A stretch of DNA of 64,000 nucleotides from M3007 sp965249785 (lineage in GTDB: Bacteria > Bacteroidota > Bacteroidia > Chitinophagales > Saprospiraceae), in assembly GCA_965249785.1 (NCBI GenBank), contig CBDFMU010000022.1, positions 1 to 64,000 on the forward strand, given 5' to 3'. The translations under genes and the position numbers were made by a program. The notes beneath the pieces were generated by a model, which did no database searches, was not told where the DNA came from, and saw only the letters and a program-made list of their open reading frames with translations. Of this stretch, positions 36,601 to 46,997 are shown one piece after another; the stretch's first letter is position 1, and each line of letters begins with the position of its first letter.

Positions 36601-39600
36601 CTAAAGTGGTGACGGTACGCGACGTAACGGCCCCGACCTTCACGGTACCGGCCAACAAAACCGTCAAGTGTTATGAATCGGTAGCCCCGAGCAGCACGGG
36701 CGACTTTTCCGGCCTGACCGATGTTTGCGATCCTAATCCTTCCATCAATTTTGTGGATGCAGTAGTGCCTGGATGTGGTGGGTCGAAGACCATCACTCGT
36801 ACCTGGACGGCGACCGATATTTCGATGAATACGCGCACGGCCAGTCAGGTTATTTCGGTCGTAGATGATCTTAAACCATCGTTTACGCTGCCCGCAGTAG
36901 TTAGCTTAAATACCGACAATGCTAACACCTGCGTAGCCCCTTATGTAGCCAGCGTATCGGCTACCACTTTGAAAGACAGTTGTACTTCCTTCGGGGATTT
37001 GGTTGTCACTTATACGGTGGATTATCCAAGCCCTGCTTTTGGTTACATAGATTTGGTGACACCAACCACGGGCACTACTATTCCGACGCTCAATGGTGCC
37101 TATCCAATTGGTACGACCCTGATTACCTGGGTGGCGAAAGACCAGTGTGGCAATACCAAATCCTTTGTCCAGAGTATTGTGGTCAAGGATACGAAACCGC
37201 CGGTATTTAGTTATAGCAAATGTGGACAGACTTATACGTTGCCCAGCACCCCCGGCTCCTGCACGCAATTGTACGCCTGGACGCGCCCGGTGTTGACAGA
37301 TGTATTTGAATGTACACCCGTTAAAGTGACGGAAGATTTCTCTGATCCGACCGTCAAAAGTTTCGTGGATCTGGTGAATCCCTATGTGTTCGGCGGCCCC
37401 AATACTTCGGTAACGGCGCAATTCTCCGCTGGCTCTACTACGGTGACTTACCTCGCTACCGATGGGTCAGGCAACACTTCCACCTGTACTTTTATCGTAA
37501 AAATACTGGATACACAGGCTCCTCACGTGATTTGTCCCAGCAATCAAACGCTGGCAACTACTTGCGCAACGGCAGCCGTACCTAGTTACCTGAATAATGT
37601 GCAGGTGCAGGATAACTGTCCGACCAATATTGGCTTGACCCAAACCCCTGCCAGTGGCACCATTTTGTCGGTGGCAGTTCCTAATCCAGTAGCGGGCAGC
37701 ACTTTCAAGGTGAAAATATTGGCCGTAGACGGTAATGCCAACAATGACAGAGACAGTTGTACTTTCATTGTTACGCTGGCCGACGGCTTAGCCCCGGTTC
37801 CAGTACAACAGACTTTGCCGCCGATCGTCGGATTTTGTGGTCGCGATACCGTGCTAGCACCTTTGGCACTTGATGTTTGCAACCCAAATGATTCGATCTA
37901 CGGGACACCTTCTGCACAAGTGGGTATGTTCCTGTTCACCAATCCGCCGTCCTACTTCCTGGAAGTGGGCAGCTACGTCATCACTTGGGCCTACAATGAT
38001 GGCAATGGCAACATCAGCACCCAGCAACAGAATGTCATGCTGAGTACGGATATTTTCCCGCCGAATGCAAATTGCAAACCAGGCTTTACCGTTGATCTGG
38101 ACAACACTGGCTCGGCTATTATTACTACTAATTTGGTTAATAATGGCAGTGCCGACCCGGATGGCTGCGGCGCAATTGGACTGGCCCTTAGCCAGGCTTC
38201 GTTCGACTGTAGTGATGTAGGTGTGAATAATATTGTACTGACGGTTACAGACAATGCTGGCAATACAGCTACTTGTACCACGCCAGTGACCGTGAAAGAT
38301 GTGACCCTGCCTGAAGCACTCGAAGTACCTGCTGACACGACTATTCAGGCTTGTGCCGCTATTCCAGTAGCTCCGGTAATCAAAACATCCGATATTTGTT
38401 CGCACAGTATAACTGCGGTACTGACTAGTACTTCTACTCAAACTACCAGTGGTTTTAATAAATACAATTACACCATCACTCGCGTGTGGATAGCAACCGA
38501 TTCGTCGGGCAATTCCGTTTCTGCGCAACAGGTGATTACGATAAAAGACTCGCAGGCACCAGTATTCGCGGCCAATACGCCGACTACACTACATCTGGCT
38601 ACCAGTGCCAGTAACTCTGACTGCAAAGCCAACGCGCGAATCAAGATTAGTCAATACGTCACCGAATGTGCTCCGGGCGTGACCATCGTGAGTACTCCGG
38701 CTGGTTTCAGTGCTACGGATACCATTGAACGGTTGTCGGTGGGTGTGCATACATTTGTATTTACAGCGACAGATTCTTCTTCTAATAGTTCCACGCATAC
38801 CCTGGTCATTACGGTGGCCGATAGCACGTTGCCAACCGCCGTTTGTATTAACGGTATTAGCGCAGCCCTGCAAAATTCCGGTTCCGTAACGGTCAACACC
38901 TCGCAGTTCAACAACAACAGTTCTGATAACTGCAGTATGACCGATAGCATCACGCTACGCATACAGCGGCTGGACTCTTTGCAATTAGCACCTGCTGCTA
39001 CGCTCACTTATAGCTGCTCAGATGCCGATGGCGTGACCCACCACCCGGTAAAATTATATGTACGGGATAGGGCTGGCAACGAATCTTCCTGCCAAACCTA
39101 TATCGTCATTCAGGATAATGCCGCACCGATCTTTACCTTCTGCCCACCAGACAAAACGGTAGATTGTCAGGTGAGCCTTGATCCGACTTTGAATGGCAAC
39201 GGCCTGGCAACGGCTACTGACAATTGCTCCTTGAATCTGACGCTCACTTACAGCGACAGTGTTTCCTTCGGCAACGGCCCAGTGGCCTGCCAACTGGTCA
39301 AACGGACCTGGCTGGCAAAGGATTTGGCTGGTAATAGTGCCGTTTGCGTCCAAAAATTTTCTATTCAGGACAATAAACCGCCAATTTTCACGACGCTGCC
39401 AGCAGATGCAACCATCACTTGCAGTGATCCTTTGGTAACTCCACCCGTGGTGACGGCTACCGATAACTGTTCGGCTCCTGCGGATATTGACATCGTGTAT
39501 GCGGAAATCAAAACCGACACTGCGGTAGGTCCTTGCGGCCAGTATTCCTACAAAGTACAACGCACCTGGACGGCCACCGACGAATGCGGTAACGTAGCCG

Positions 39601-42080
39601 TACACACACAGAATATCACCGTTTCCGATACGCAGGCACCATTATTCCCTGGTTTGCAGGATACCTTGATTGTGCTTTCTGCCAATCACCCGCCGACCAC
39701 GGATTGCACTGTGCCAGTCGCGCTGAATGTCGCGCCATCCCTGTCGGATTGCACGCCGAGCAGTGCTCTAGTAGTCAGCCACAACTCACCTTTCGCGACG
39801 AGCGGAGCAGATGCCAGCGGTAATTATCCGGTTGGCGACACCAAAGTCGTTTTCTCGGCTACTGATCTCTGCGGCAATGTGGGTAAGGATTCGGTGATTG
39901 TACGAGTAGAGGACAACAGCATTCCAACCGTAATTTGTAACAATAACGTGGTGGTGGCACTTGGTTCTACCGGCATGGCTACGCTCCAGGCCGACGATAT
40001 TGATCTGGGCAGCACCGACAATTGTGGCATTGATACGATGACGCTGTCACCATCTACCTTTGATTGTGGCGATATTGGTGACAATAGCGTAGTGCTCACG
40101 GTGACAGATATTCATGGTAACACTAATTCGTGCACCGTGAATGTGAAAGTAACCATCGGGCCGAACGTCGGTTTCTCGCTGACCACAACGGCTACCCCCG
40201 AATCCTATTTCGGTTTCGCCGATGGTACGGTGCAAGCAGTGACCACGGGCGGTTCCGGCGCGTTTACCTACACCTGGTTGCCCGATACGACCGAAGTTAC
40301 GCCCTTTATTGACAGTCTTTCTGCCGGTACTTACATTATAACGGTATTGGATACCATGACTCACTGTATTCAGACTGATACAGCGATAGTAGAGGCGGGT
40401 AAAAAGATCACGGTCGATATTGATAGCGTGAGTGGCAGCCCGAACCAAATCGTGCAAGTGCCAGTGACAGTGAATAATTTCTATCAGGTCAGCGGTTTCT
40501 CTTTTGGCGTGATTGTAGTGGATACAGCGGTTGGTACCATCGTGAGTACCAACACTTTGAACGCTACGCTGCCCGGCATTTCTGTCAACGTAATTAATGG
40601 CCAGGCCAATGCGGTATGGATTGCCAGTACTCCTGCAACCCTGCCGAATGGTGCGCTATTATTCAATATTGCGGTGCAATTGAAACCCAATGCGGTCATT
40701 GGTGCGGTGAGTCCAGTGAAAGTAGTGGATCCATTCCAATTCTTGCAAAGTATTGGCGGCGTGTCCACGGTAACTATGGCCGATACGAGCAATGGTTCGA
40801 TCACTGTAATTGCGAACGTCAATATCGTGAAAATCGGTGGCGACATCCAGACTTGGAAAGCACCCACCAAACCAGTGCCGAACGTAAATGTCGCCCTGAC
40901 CGGCAGCGTAACCGACAACCAGATCACTGGCCCAGCGGGTACCTACCTCTTCTCGGTGCCAAGTGCCAGCAATACACTGGTCACACCTACCAAAGTGACG
41001 GCGGGTAACGATAAGATTTCGGCAGCCGACTTGTTGTTGATTCAAAACCACATTTTTGGCAACTTACTGACTTCGCCTTACCAGTGGGTAGCTGCCAACG
41101 TGAACAACTCCGGTGGTCCTAACCCGATCACCTTGGCCGATTATCTGCTTATTCAGCGCGTCGTATTAGGTACCGATCAGCATATTCAGGGTTCGCCGGA
41201 TTGGAAGTTTATTCCGAAATCGTATATGTTCCCAACGCCTAATCCGTTGATTACGCCGTTCCCAACCACGATCAGCCACACTGCAGTCACGACCGATTTC
41301 CTCGATGATGACTTTGTTGCGGTGCGTATGGGCGACGTAAATGGTAATATTGTGCCGGAATTTACGGGCAATGAAAATGAAGATCGCAGCAGCGAAACCT
41401 TCCATTTCCGCCTGGATGATCGCGCTTTCCGCGCCGGTGAAGTGATTACTATACCATTCAAAGCCAGCGACTTCACGGATCGCCAGGCCTACCAGATGAC
41501 GATTGAGTTTGACCCGGCAGTCTTTGCCCTCGAAAATATTGGTCAGGGTGCCTTGCAACTTACCGAAGATCATTTCGGTACCGCTCACTTGTCCGATGGC
41601 AGCCTGACGACGGTCTGGGTAAGCCGCGATCCGGTGACTTTCCGGGATGGGGAGGTGCTGTTTACGCTGAGTTTCCGCACCTTGCAGGCTGGTCGCTCGT
41701 TGCGCGAAGTGCTGCATCCAGGTTCGTCGGTAACGCCTGCGGAAGGATATGATCAGGATGGTAAAACGATGAAAATTGATTTTGACTTCGATCAGTTGGC
41801 GGGTAGCCCGGACGAGCATGATTTCGCTTTGTACCAAAACCAGCCTAACCCGTTCCAGACTGGAACGACCATTGGGTTCCGTTTGCCGACCAACAGCCGC
41901 GCCACGCTCCGCGTATTCAGTAGCAGTGGCCGCCTGGTGAAGACGGTAGTGGGTGACTTTGAAAAAGGCTACAACGAGCTAAACTTCCTGCCCGATGAAC
42001 TCGGTGCTGCCGGGGTGTACTGGTACGAGCTGGAAACTCCGCTGCATAGTGATCGCAAGAAGATGATTTTGTTGAAATAA
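33645..42080 (+). CDS. Giant HYR-repeat surface protein with cohesin/dockerin-like modules and T9SS type A domain
   Basis: About 2,811 residues. A signal peptide (LAWVCTVLALFVVSSRAVAQ) starts the protein; ATG 33645 is chosen for it. From about residue 120 to 2180 run about 22 HYR/Ig-like modules of 80-100 residues, most with the pattern DxxxPxxxC, then DNC, then TVTYTATDxxGNxxxC and VxV. Next come a SprB-type repeat (VTTGGSGAFTYTWLPDTTE), a cohesin-like module (VDIDSVSGSPNQIVQVPVTV), a carboxypeptidase-regulatory-like turn, a dockerin-like pair (DKISAADLLLIQNHIFG and NPITLADYLLIQRVVLG, ending in MGDVNGN), a second cohesin-like module and a T9SS type A tail (YQNQPNPFQTGTTIGFRLP). It is secreted and surface-bound, probably an adhesin or scaffold. 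Confidence 0.9.
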   Translation: MNISPTQRRLAWVCTVLALFVVSSRAVAQCDIATQFNQPVQLIIYLDPVNGTAQIQPGSVTPGIITSSCSPTLVRFYNDAAKTSPAGGFTTRTYDCSDVTSPTNPSKKLWVAVNNGNYPASESNAVALEIIIRDNTAPSVGQMASVLVNTDDDGQPGDCQFQDASFLNIDLTAVPNSLGLVLNPGEYTDNCLSGVSVSYDIDYDNNTSFTDLVGVPGADAGVQPFPIGVSTVTYHIKDASGNTTLLFLDVSVTDDENPTVNCPISVLEFNSPGNCNALVTVPADASDNCDALDVAWSAAGASPASGADDVEATFPVGTTTVTYTATDAGGLTATCTFDVQVVDSQLPTITCPASATRDASATTCNYTTVGTEFNPTNLTDNCSITLSGANPQNTQDGNNTLANYIFPLGTTTVTWLVEDVNGNTSTCSFNVTVKDVTPPNVVYTLNLPTLFVTPGDCSKVATFTEPNNSTPGSFDCNGPVTLTRDSVFVNDVYKPGFLNGVPPYNPAITNNLTLQFSVGVTEIQYTWKDAAGNKSFRYVTVTVIENENPVAKCKTGPIFKNLDATTGAIRLVSSDVDNGSTDNCGINSYDIVPEILTCDDVENGPTTVTLTVTDNAGNTSSCTVDIVVFDVTAPTIVCPVSPTVASSASCTATVPGLMIQRALVLPALPGQYHDNASDCGQIDLSYSLNGGAFSTPVSTTLNLSSQVFNTGATTVTIRVADGSANASTCIFTVNVTDQQGPTFTPGSVGNGATLTQNANLGGCLAQVNWTEPQIGADCSLPATLTRSHAPGSFFYFGPTTVTYTATDAVGNVSTYSFIVNVVDTQKPKAVCQTFTAALSASGSVLVTASQIDGGSTDNCFFDYITTTYGPFTCAQLGANTVQLKIKDGSGNRDSCVATINVIDNTAPVANCAALTNIDLNAAGQNVFVASSLNGATTDNCSSNLNYMISVDGSAFTNTFTFNCAHLGARTLVLKATDGGGNTSTCTKVVTVRDVTAPTFTVPANKTVKCYESVAPSSTGDFSGLTDVCDPNPSINFVDAVVPGCGGSKTITRTWTATDISMNTRTASQVISVVDDLKPSFTLPAVVSLNTDNANTCVAPYVASVSATTLKDSCTSFGDLVVTYTVDYPSPAFGYIDLVTPTTGTTIPTLNGAYPIGTTLITWVAKDQCGNTKSFVQSIVVKDTKPPVFSYSKCGQTYTLPSTPGSCTQLYAWTRPVLTDVFECTPVKVTEDFSDPTVKSFVDLVNPYVFGGPNTSVTAQFSAGSTTVTYLATDGSGNTSTCTFIVKILDTQAPHVICPSNQTLATTCATAAVPSYLNNVQVQDNCPTNIGLTQTPASGTILSVAVPNPVAGSTFKVKILAVDGNANNDRDSCTFIVTLADGLAPVPVQQTLPPIVGFCGRDTVLAPLALDVCNPNDSIYGTPSAQVGMFLFTNPPSYFLEVGSYVITWAYNDGNGNISTQQQNVMLSTDIFPPNANCKPGFTVDLDNTGSAIITTNLVNNGSADPDGCGAIGLALSQASFDCSDVGVNNIVLTVTDNAGNTATCTTPVTVKDVTLPEALEVPADTTIQACAAIPVAPVIKTSDICSHSITAVLTSTSTQTTSGFNKYNYTITRVWIATDSSGNSVSAQQVITIKDSQAPVFAANTPTTLHLATSASNSDCKANARIKISQYVTECAPGVTIVSTPAGFSATDTIERLSVGVHTFVFTATDSSSNSSTHTLVITVADSTLPTAVCINGISAALQNSGSVTVNTSQFNNNSSDNCSMTDSITLRIQRLDSLQLAPAATLTYSCSDADGVTHHPVKLYVRDRAGNESSCQTYIVIQDNAAPIFTFCPPDKTVDCQVSLDPTLNGNGLATATDNCSLNLTLTYSDSVSFGNGPVACQLVKRTWLAKDLAGNSAVCVQKFSIQDNKPPIFTTLPADATITCSDPLVTPPVVTATDNCSAPADIDIVYAEIKTDTAVGPCGQYSYKVQRTWTATDECGNVAVHTQNITVSDTQAPLFPGLQDTLIVLSANHPPTTDCTVPVALNVAPSLSDCTPSSALVVSHNSPFATSGADASGNYPVGDTKVVFSATDLCGNVGKDSVIVRVEDNSIPTVICNNNVVVALGSTGMATLQADDIDLGSTDNCGIDTMTLSPSTFDCGDIGDNSVVLTVTDIHGNTNSCTVNVKVTIGPNVGFSLTTTATPESYFGFADGTVQAVTTGGSGAFTYTWLPDTTEVTPFIDSLSAGTYIITVLDTMTHCIQTDTAIVEAGKKITVDIDSVSGSPNQIVQVPVTVNNFYQVSGFSFGVIVVDTAVGTIVSTNTLNATLPGISVNVINGQANAVWIASTPATLPNGALLFNIAVQLKPNAVIGAVSPVKVVDPFQFLQSIGGVSTVTMADTSNGSITVIANVNIVKIGGDIQTWKAPTKPVPNVNVALTGSVTDNQITGPAGTYLFSVPSASNTLVTPTKVTAGNDKISAADLLLIQNHIFGNLLTSPYQWVAANVNNSGGPNPITLADYLLIQRVVLGTDQHIQGSPDWKFIPKSYMFPTPNPLITPFPTTISHTAVTTDFLDDDFVAVRMGDVNGNIVPEFTGNENEDRSSETFHFRLDDRAFRAGEVITIPFKASDFTDRQAYQMTIEFDPAVFALENIGQGALQLTEDHFGTAHLSDGSLTTVWVSRDPVTFRDGEVLFTLSFRTLQAGRSLREVLHPGSSVTPAEGYDQDGKTMKIDFDFDQLAGSPDEHDFALYQNQPNPFQTGTTIGFRLPTNSRATLRVFSSSGRLVKTVVGDFEKGYNELNFLPDELGAAGVYWYELETPLHSDRKKMILLK

Positions 42081-42092
42081 GTAATGTAGGAT

Positions 42093-42240
42093 TTTGGATA
42101 GTTGGGCAATTAGACATTGGACTATTGTGCACAGGATTATTAGAATTTTGACTAATAAAACTATCACTTAAGTTCAATGTCTGGTTGTCCAATGTCCAAT
42201 AGTCCAAAGCTCAATTTAAAGTCCAATTGCCCATTTCCCT
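42093..42240. repeat. Imperfect inverted repeat with GTCCAAT units before the second giant gene
   Basis: The left arm has GGATAGTTGGGCAATTAG and ACATTGGACTATTG. The right arm has GTTGTCCAATGTCC AATAGTCC AAAGCTC and GTCCAATTG, period 7-8. The right arm ends about 30 nt before the ATG at 42261. The central ATTATTAG/ACTAATAA part resembles that of the element at 60203-60355. Confidence 0.75.
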
Positions 42241-42260
42241 CATTGCTTGAAATTCAAACC

Positions 42261-45200
42261 ATGAAGAATATTCTAATCCTCCTCCTGATGGCCGTCTTGG
42301 CTGCTCCAAGTGGTATGCGAGCGCAGGCGGTTATTTTAAAAACCGATACCATTTCCCTCCCTTGTGCGCTGACCGACACTTTTCGGGTGCCGGTGCGGGT
42401 AAAAAGCTTTACTAATGTTGGCTCTTTTCAGTTCACTTTATCCTGGAATCCTACCTATCTGGACTATCAAGGCGTGACTAAGGGCCTGTCTACCAATCCT
42501 TTTTTCCTGAACGGTGCCAGTCCCAGTTTTGATACACTGACGTTCATCAACGCGGGTAAACTGACTTTTGCCTGGAATCGGGTGGGGGGCCTGACCGTAA
42601 ATGATAGCACCGTAGTTTTTTACGTGGTGTTCCGTCGGCTGGGTGGGCCATACACGCCAGTGCAACTGATTAGTACGCCAGTCGGCATCGAAGTGACCGA
42701 CCCACTCGGCGAAGATTTACCCTGGAAAACCCAATCGGGCGGCGTAATGCCGATAGATAATATATTACCAACCATCACCTGCCCGCTCAATATGAACCAG
42801 CAGGTCAGTGGCCCTTCGCCGATTAATGGCATTTCACCGATCAGTGTGGCCGACAACTGCACCTTGCAAAGCGTCGGCTGGACTTCTACCGGCTCCACGC
42901 CCGCCAGTTTCCCGACCGATCCCGATGCCAGCGGTGCTATATTTGGTTTTGGCCTTTCCACGGTGACTTATACCGCTACCGATGTGGGGGGGAATACCGC
43001 CACTTGTTCTTTTACGATTAATTTAGAGCCTTCTATTTCCAGCGATACGCTGACGCTTTTATTGGAAAATTCACCTGCTTCCTGCGGTTCGCAAGTTGCT
43101 TTGGATGTGACGACTTTCAATTTCGACTCCCTGGGATCATTACAATTTTCGGTGAATTGGGATAAAACGATCCTGAAATTTGATTCGATCAGCATCAATG
43201 GTTCGGTATTGATATTATCCAACAGCAATTTTGGTACTTCCCTGGCCGTAAACGGTATGTTGTCGTTTGCCTGGACGACCAACTCGCTGGCCGGAACCAC
43301 GGTAGACAATGGTGCGCTTTTGTTCCGCATTTATTTCACCGCTATCAGCAGCGGCATTGCTTCCGTGCAATTCGGGGACCAACCGACTTCGCGAGAAGCC
43401 TTTACCAACACGGTGGAGGAAATATCCGCTTTCTATATACCCGGTCAAGTGATGGTGACGGATAATGTGCCGCCGACACTTGTTTGCCCGGCCGATATTT
43501 CAGTGCAAACCCAACCTGGCGATATTACGGCAGCTATTACAGGTACTGCACTCACCACGCTGACTGATAATTGTGGCACCGCCACTTCCACTTATACCAG
43601 CACTGGGGCCACGCCCGGCACGGGCACTACCAACGCCGATGGTACCTACAATGCCGGAAACACCACCGTGACTTACACGGCTACCGACGAATCGGGGAAC
43701 ACCGCTACGTGTTCTTTTACAGTCAATGTAGACGCGGGTACTTCGGTCAAATTAATGCTGGAAGATCTAGCTGCTGATTGCCAAAGTGCTGGTCAGCAAG
43801 TCACTATGAATTTCACGGTGGCCGATTTTGCTGACATTATTGGTTTGCAATTCGTTATTGAATGGGACCCTTCGCAGCTGCAACTGGCCAGTGGGGTGAC
43901 GAATGTGTATCCGGGTCTGGATTTGAATCCGGGTAATTTTCAAAATTATCAGGATACTATGTCCGGCACCTTGCGCTTCCTCGGCGGTTCTGCCAGCGGC
44001 GATTGGCCCAATATTCCCGATGGCGGGACATTTTTTAGCCTGGTATTCAATGTAATTAATGCTGATCCACCCGCCATTGTGCAATTCTCTGGTCCGTTCG
44101 ACGCCGTAAATGGCCAGTATCTCTCGGTGCCAGTAGAGACCACGAATGGCTCGGTGAACAGTACGATAGATGCGGAGGCGCCAACCTTTACTTTTTGCCC
44201 GACCGATACGACGATTACGCCCCCTAGTGGCGTTTGTCAGGTCGTGCTGGACTATCAGGTACAGGCCACCGACGCTTGTAGTGGGGTAGCCAGTATTTTG
44301 ACCAATCAGGCAGATAATATATTTACGGCAGGAAGCACTACGGTCATCTATACTGCGACGGACGTGGCGGGCAATTCTTCGCTTTGTTCTTTCAAAGTTT
44401 CGGTGCTGGTCGATAATGTGCCAGCCGTTTCCTGCCCACCAAATATTATCGTCAATGCTGCTGATACCGCTTGCACAGCTGTCATTACCTGGGATAATCC
44501 GGTATTGACTGGCGTATGCGATTTTACAAATATTGTGGATAGCAGTAATTACACGTCGGGCGATACCTTCCCGGTAGGCCCGGCAGCGACGGTGAATTAT
44601 ACCTTGCGCGACACGTTGAGCGGGTTGGAATATACTTGTTCGTTCACTGTAACCGTGGCCGATACCACGCGTCCGGTAGTGTTATGTCCGGAAAATGTGC
44701 TGGTGGAAATGGATAGTGTCGCCAATTGTCAGGCAATTGTAAATTTCACGGCGGCTACGGCCAGCGACAATTGCGATCAGACGCTGGATGTTAGCGCAGA
44801 TTACAATTCTGGCAATTCTTTTGGCACCGGCACCACCACAGTAACCTATCTGGCGGTAGACGATTTTAACAACACGGCTACCTGTACTTTCGACATCACG
44901 GTGCCTGATGTGGAGCCGCCCACGCTGACCTGTCCTGCCAATATTACGGTTTCCGTAACGCCAGACTCTTGCACCGCAATAGTCACCTGGACCAGCCCGC
45001 AGCCTACCGACAACTGCGATCCCGGCCAGATCAATCCGGTGTCTGATTATTTGTCTGGGCAGACTTTTCCTGCCGATACGACCATCGTGACCTACATGGC
45101 ATCTGATAATTCCGGCAACGAAGCAACTTGCAGTTTTTCCATCGTTGTTCTGGAAGATCAGCCACCTGTACTCACACCCTGTCCGGCAAACATACTAGTA

Positions 45201-46997
45201 CAACTGCCTTTAAATCAATGTGATACCACGATCACCTGGATAGCACCGACCGCTACAGACAATTGCAGCCAGCCCACTGTGGAACCTGCGCAATCCAGCC
45301 AGTTATTTCCGACTGGCATCACTATTGTGACGTACACCGCCACCGATGCTTCTCAAAACACGGCTACCTGTACGTTTAGCGTAAGTGTAGTAGACCAGGT
45401 GCCGCCAGTATTTGGCCCTTGTCCGCAGGATACGGTCATTAACACGACCGACCCTTGCGGTGCTTTGTATACCTGGGTCGTGCCGCTGGCCACCGACAAC
45501 TGTACGCCCGATTCCAGTCTGGTATATTCTACTTCCAAAATGCCCACCGATACCTTCTCCATTGGTATTACGACCGTCGTGATGGAAGTCAAAGATGCCA
45601 GCGGGAACCGTGATTCCTGCTCTTTCAAGGTAACGGTCAATTCTACGGTGGTGCCGCAGTTTGTGATGATACCCGACACGATCAAGCTCAGTACGTTGGG
45701 CTGTACGGCCGTCGCTACCTGGAATCCACCAAGCGTAGAAGGTTTTTGTACGCCACCGGTTATTACTTCCAATTACGAGCCGGGCGATACTTTCCCAGTT
45801 GGAACTACGGTAGTAAAATATATTGCTACCAATCCGTTAGGCGTGGAAACGATGGCGACTTTCGTCGTCATTGTCACGGAATCTGTGCCGCCACAACTCG
45901 CCTGCCCGACCGAGGATGTGGTAGTCAGTGTGACGGGTGGTATTATTGCTGATGCCAGCGGTTTCCTGATTAGCGCAGATACGGCCAATGCTTGTACGGG
46001 CGTGGTACTGACTTTCAATAACCCTACCGCCACCGACAACTGCGGTGCCGCAATGGTGATACCAGTATCCGGGCTTTCCAGCACCGATACCTTTCCCGCA
46101 GGCGGTACTACGTTGATTTTCAGTGCCTCCGACGTTTCAGGAAATACTGCTACCTGTTCGTTCAATATTGTGGTGCAGGCTTTAGAAGCGCTCACTCCCA
46201 TAGTAGACCCCAATCCCGGCTGCCCCGGCGAGCAAGTGACGCTCACTGTTACCAATATTCCCGGTGCCACTTATAGCTGGACTGGGCCGCAACAGAGTTA
46301 TCCAAATAGCTCGGTTATTACGCTCAGTAGTCTTAATCAAGGCAATGCTGGTACCTACTCGGTTGTGGGGAGCCTGAATGGTTGCTCCACTCCGCCCGGT
46401 TTAGCCCTGGTACAGATAGTGGTCAAACCGGATGCCCGTGAAGACCTGAATTTTATGATTGATCCAGGTGCCACCGATACTTTCAATGTACTGGCAAACG
46501 ATACCCTGTTCATCCCCGGTGATATTCAGGTGACACAACTGAGCCAGTTGGAAGGCCTAACTTACGACGGCAACGGCAACTTCATCTATACCGCTGGTGC
46601 AACCCCTGGCCAGGCATCTTTTATCTACCAGATTTGCTCGCGGGCCTGCCCGGACGACCAGTTTTGCGACATGGCCACCGTGACCATCACTATCAAGGAC
46701 GCTAAGTGTTTGTTTATACCGAACATCTTTACGCCTAACGGAGACGATGTAAATGACTGGCTGTCAATCGACTGTTTAAACGGCGGCGGCTTCCCGGAGA
46801 ATTCCATTGTGATCTATAACCAGTGGGGTGGCAAGGTGTACGAAGCATCGCCTTATGACAATGATCCGGCCAAAGCCTGGCGCGGTACGCTCAATGGCGA
46901 ACCAGGGAAAGACCTACCCGACGGCGTGTACTACTACGTGTTCCGGGCCGGACCGACCGAGTCTGTCATCAAGGGTTTTGTTCAAATCTATCGCTAA
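42261..46997 (+). CDS. Giant cohesin-like/HYR surface protein with type B (CHU_C) sorting domain
   Basis: About 1,578 residues. Signal peptide MKNILILLLMAVLAAPSGMRAQ. Three cohesin-like modules (GSFQFTLSWNPTYLDYQGV; GSLQFSVNWDKTILKFDSI; GLQFVIEWDPSQLQLAS) alternate with HYR modules, then about eight HYR modules in a row, an Ig-like domain (GATYSWTGPQ), a cadherin-like FNVLANDTLF segment, and a C-terminal CHU_C/type B domain (IFTPNGDDVNDWLSI, VIYNQWGGKVYEAS, DGVYYYVF). Type B cargo usually needs a PorP/SprF partner, and one is encoded next. ATG 42261 is chosen for the signal peptide. Likely a surface adhesin or scaffold. Confidence 0.92.
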   Translation: MKNILILLLMAVLAAPSGMRAQAVILKTDTISLPCALTDTFRVPVRVKSFTNVGSFQFTLSWNPTYLDYQGVTKGLSTNPFFLNGASPSFDTLTFINAGKLTFAWNRVGGLTVNDSTVVFYVVFRRLGGPYTPVQLISTPVGIEVTDPLGEDLPWKTQSGGVMPIDNILPTITCPLNMNQQVSGPSPINGISPISVADNCTLQSVGWTSTGSTPASFPTDPDASGAIFGFGLSTVTYTATDVGGNTATCSFTINLEPSISSDTLTLLLENSPASCGSQVALDVTTFNFDSLGSLQFSVNWDKTILKFDSISINGSVLILSNSNFGTSLAVNGMLSFAWTTNSLAGTTVDNGALLFRIYFTAISSGIASVQFGDQPTSREAFTNTVEEISAFYIPGQVMVTDNVPPTLVCPADISVQTQPGDITAAITGTALTTLTDNCGTATSTYTSTGATPGTGTTNADGTYNAGNTTVTYTATDESGNTATCSFTVNVDAGTSVKLMLEDLAADCQSAGQQVTMNFTVADFADIIGLQFVIEWDPSQLQLASGVTNVYPGLDLNPGNFQNYQDTMSGTLRFLGGSASGDWPNIPDGGTFFSLVFNVINADPPAIVQFSGPFDAVNGQYLSVPVETTNGSVNSTIDAEAPTFTFCPTDTTITPPSGVCQVVLDYQVQATDACSGVASILTNQADNIFTAGSTTVIYTATDVAGNSSLCSFKVSVLVDNVPAVSCPPNIIVNAADTACTAVITWDNPVLTGVCDFTNIVDSSNYTSGDTFPVGPAATVNYTLRDTLSGLEYTCSFTVTVADTTRPVVLCPENVLVEMDSVANCQAIVNFTAATASDNCDQTLDVSADYNSGNSFGTGTTTVTYLAVDDFNNTATCTFDITVPDVEPPTLTCPANITVSVTPDSCTAIVTWTSPQPTDNCDPGQINPVSDYLSGQTFPADTTIVTYMASDNSGNEATCSFSIVVLEDQPPVLTPCPANILVQLPLNQCDTTITWIAPTATDNCSQPTVEPAQSSQLFPTGITIVTYTATDASQNTATCTFSVSVVDQVPPVFGPCPQDTVINTTDPCGALYTWVVPLATDNCTPDSSLVYSTSKMPTDTFSIGITTVVMEVKDASGNRDSCSFKVTVNSTVVPQFVMIPDTIKLSTLGCTAVATWNPPSVEGFCTPPVITSNYEPGDTFPVGTTVVKYIATNPLGVETMATFVVIVTESVPPQLACPTEDVVVSVTGGIIADASGFLISADTANACTGVVLTFNNPTATDNCGAAMVIPVSGLSSTDTFPAGGTTLIFSASDVSGNTATCSFNIVVQALEALTPIVDPNPGCPGEQVTLTVTNIPGATYSWTGPQQSYPNSSVITLSSLNQGNAGTYSVVGSLNGCSTPPGLALVQIVVKPDAREDLNFMIDPGATDTFNVLANDTLFIPGDIQVTQLSQLEGLTYDGNGNFIYTAGATPGQASFIYQICSRACPDDQFCDMATVTITIKDAKCLFIPNIFTPNGDDVNDWLSIDCLNGGGFPENSIVIYNQWGGKVYEASPYDNDPAKAWRGTLNGEPGKDLPDGVYYYVFRAGPTESVIKGFVQIYR

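Noticed and set aside
33645..42080. Repeats in the giant gene as a possible CRISPR array
   Set aside because: The repeat unit is 240-300 bp of coding HYR modules with varying sequence, not short identical repeats with spacers.
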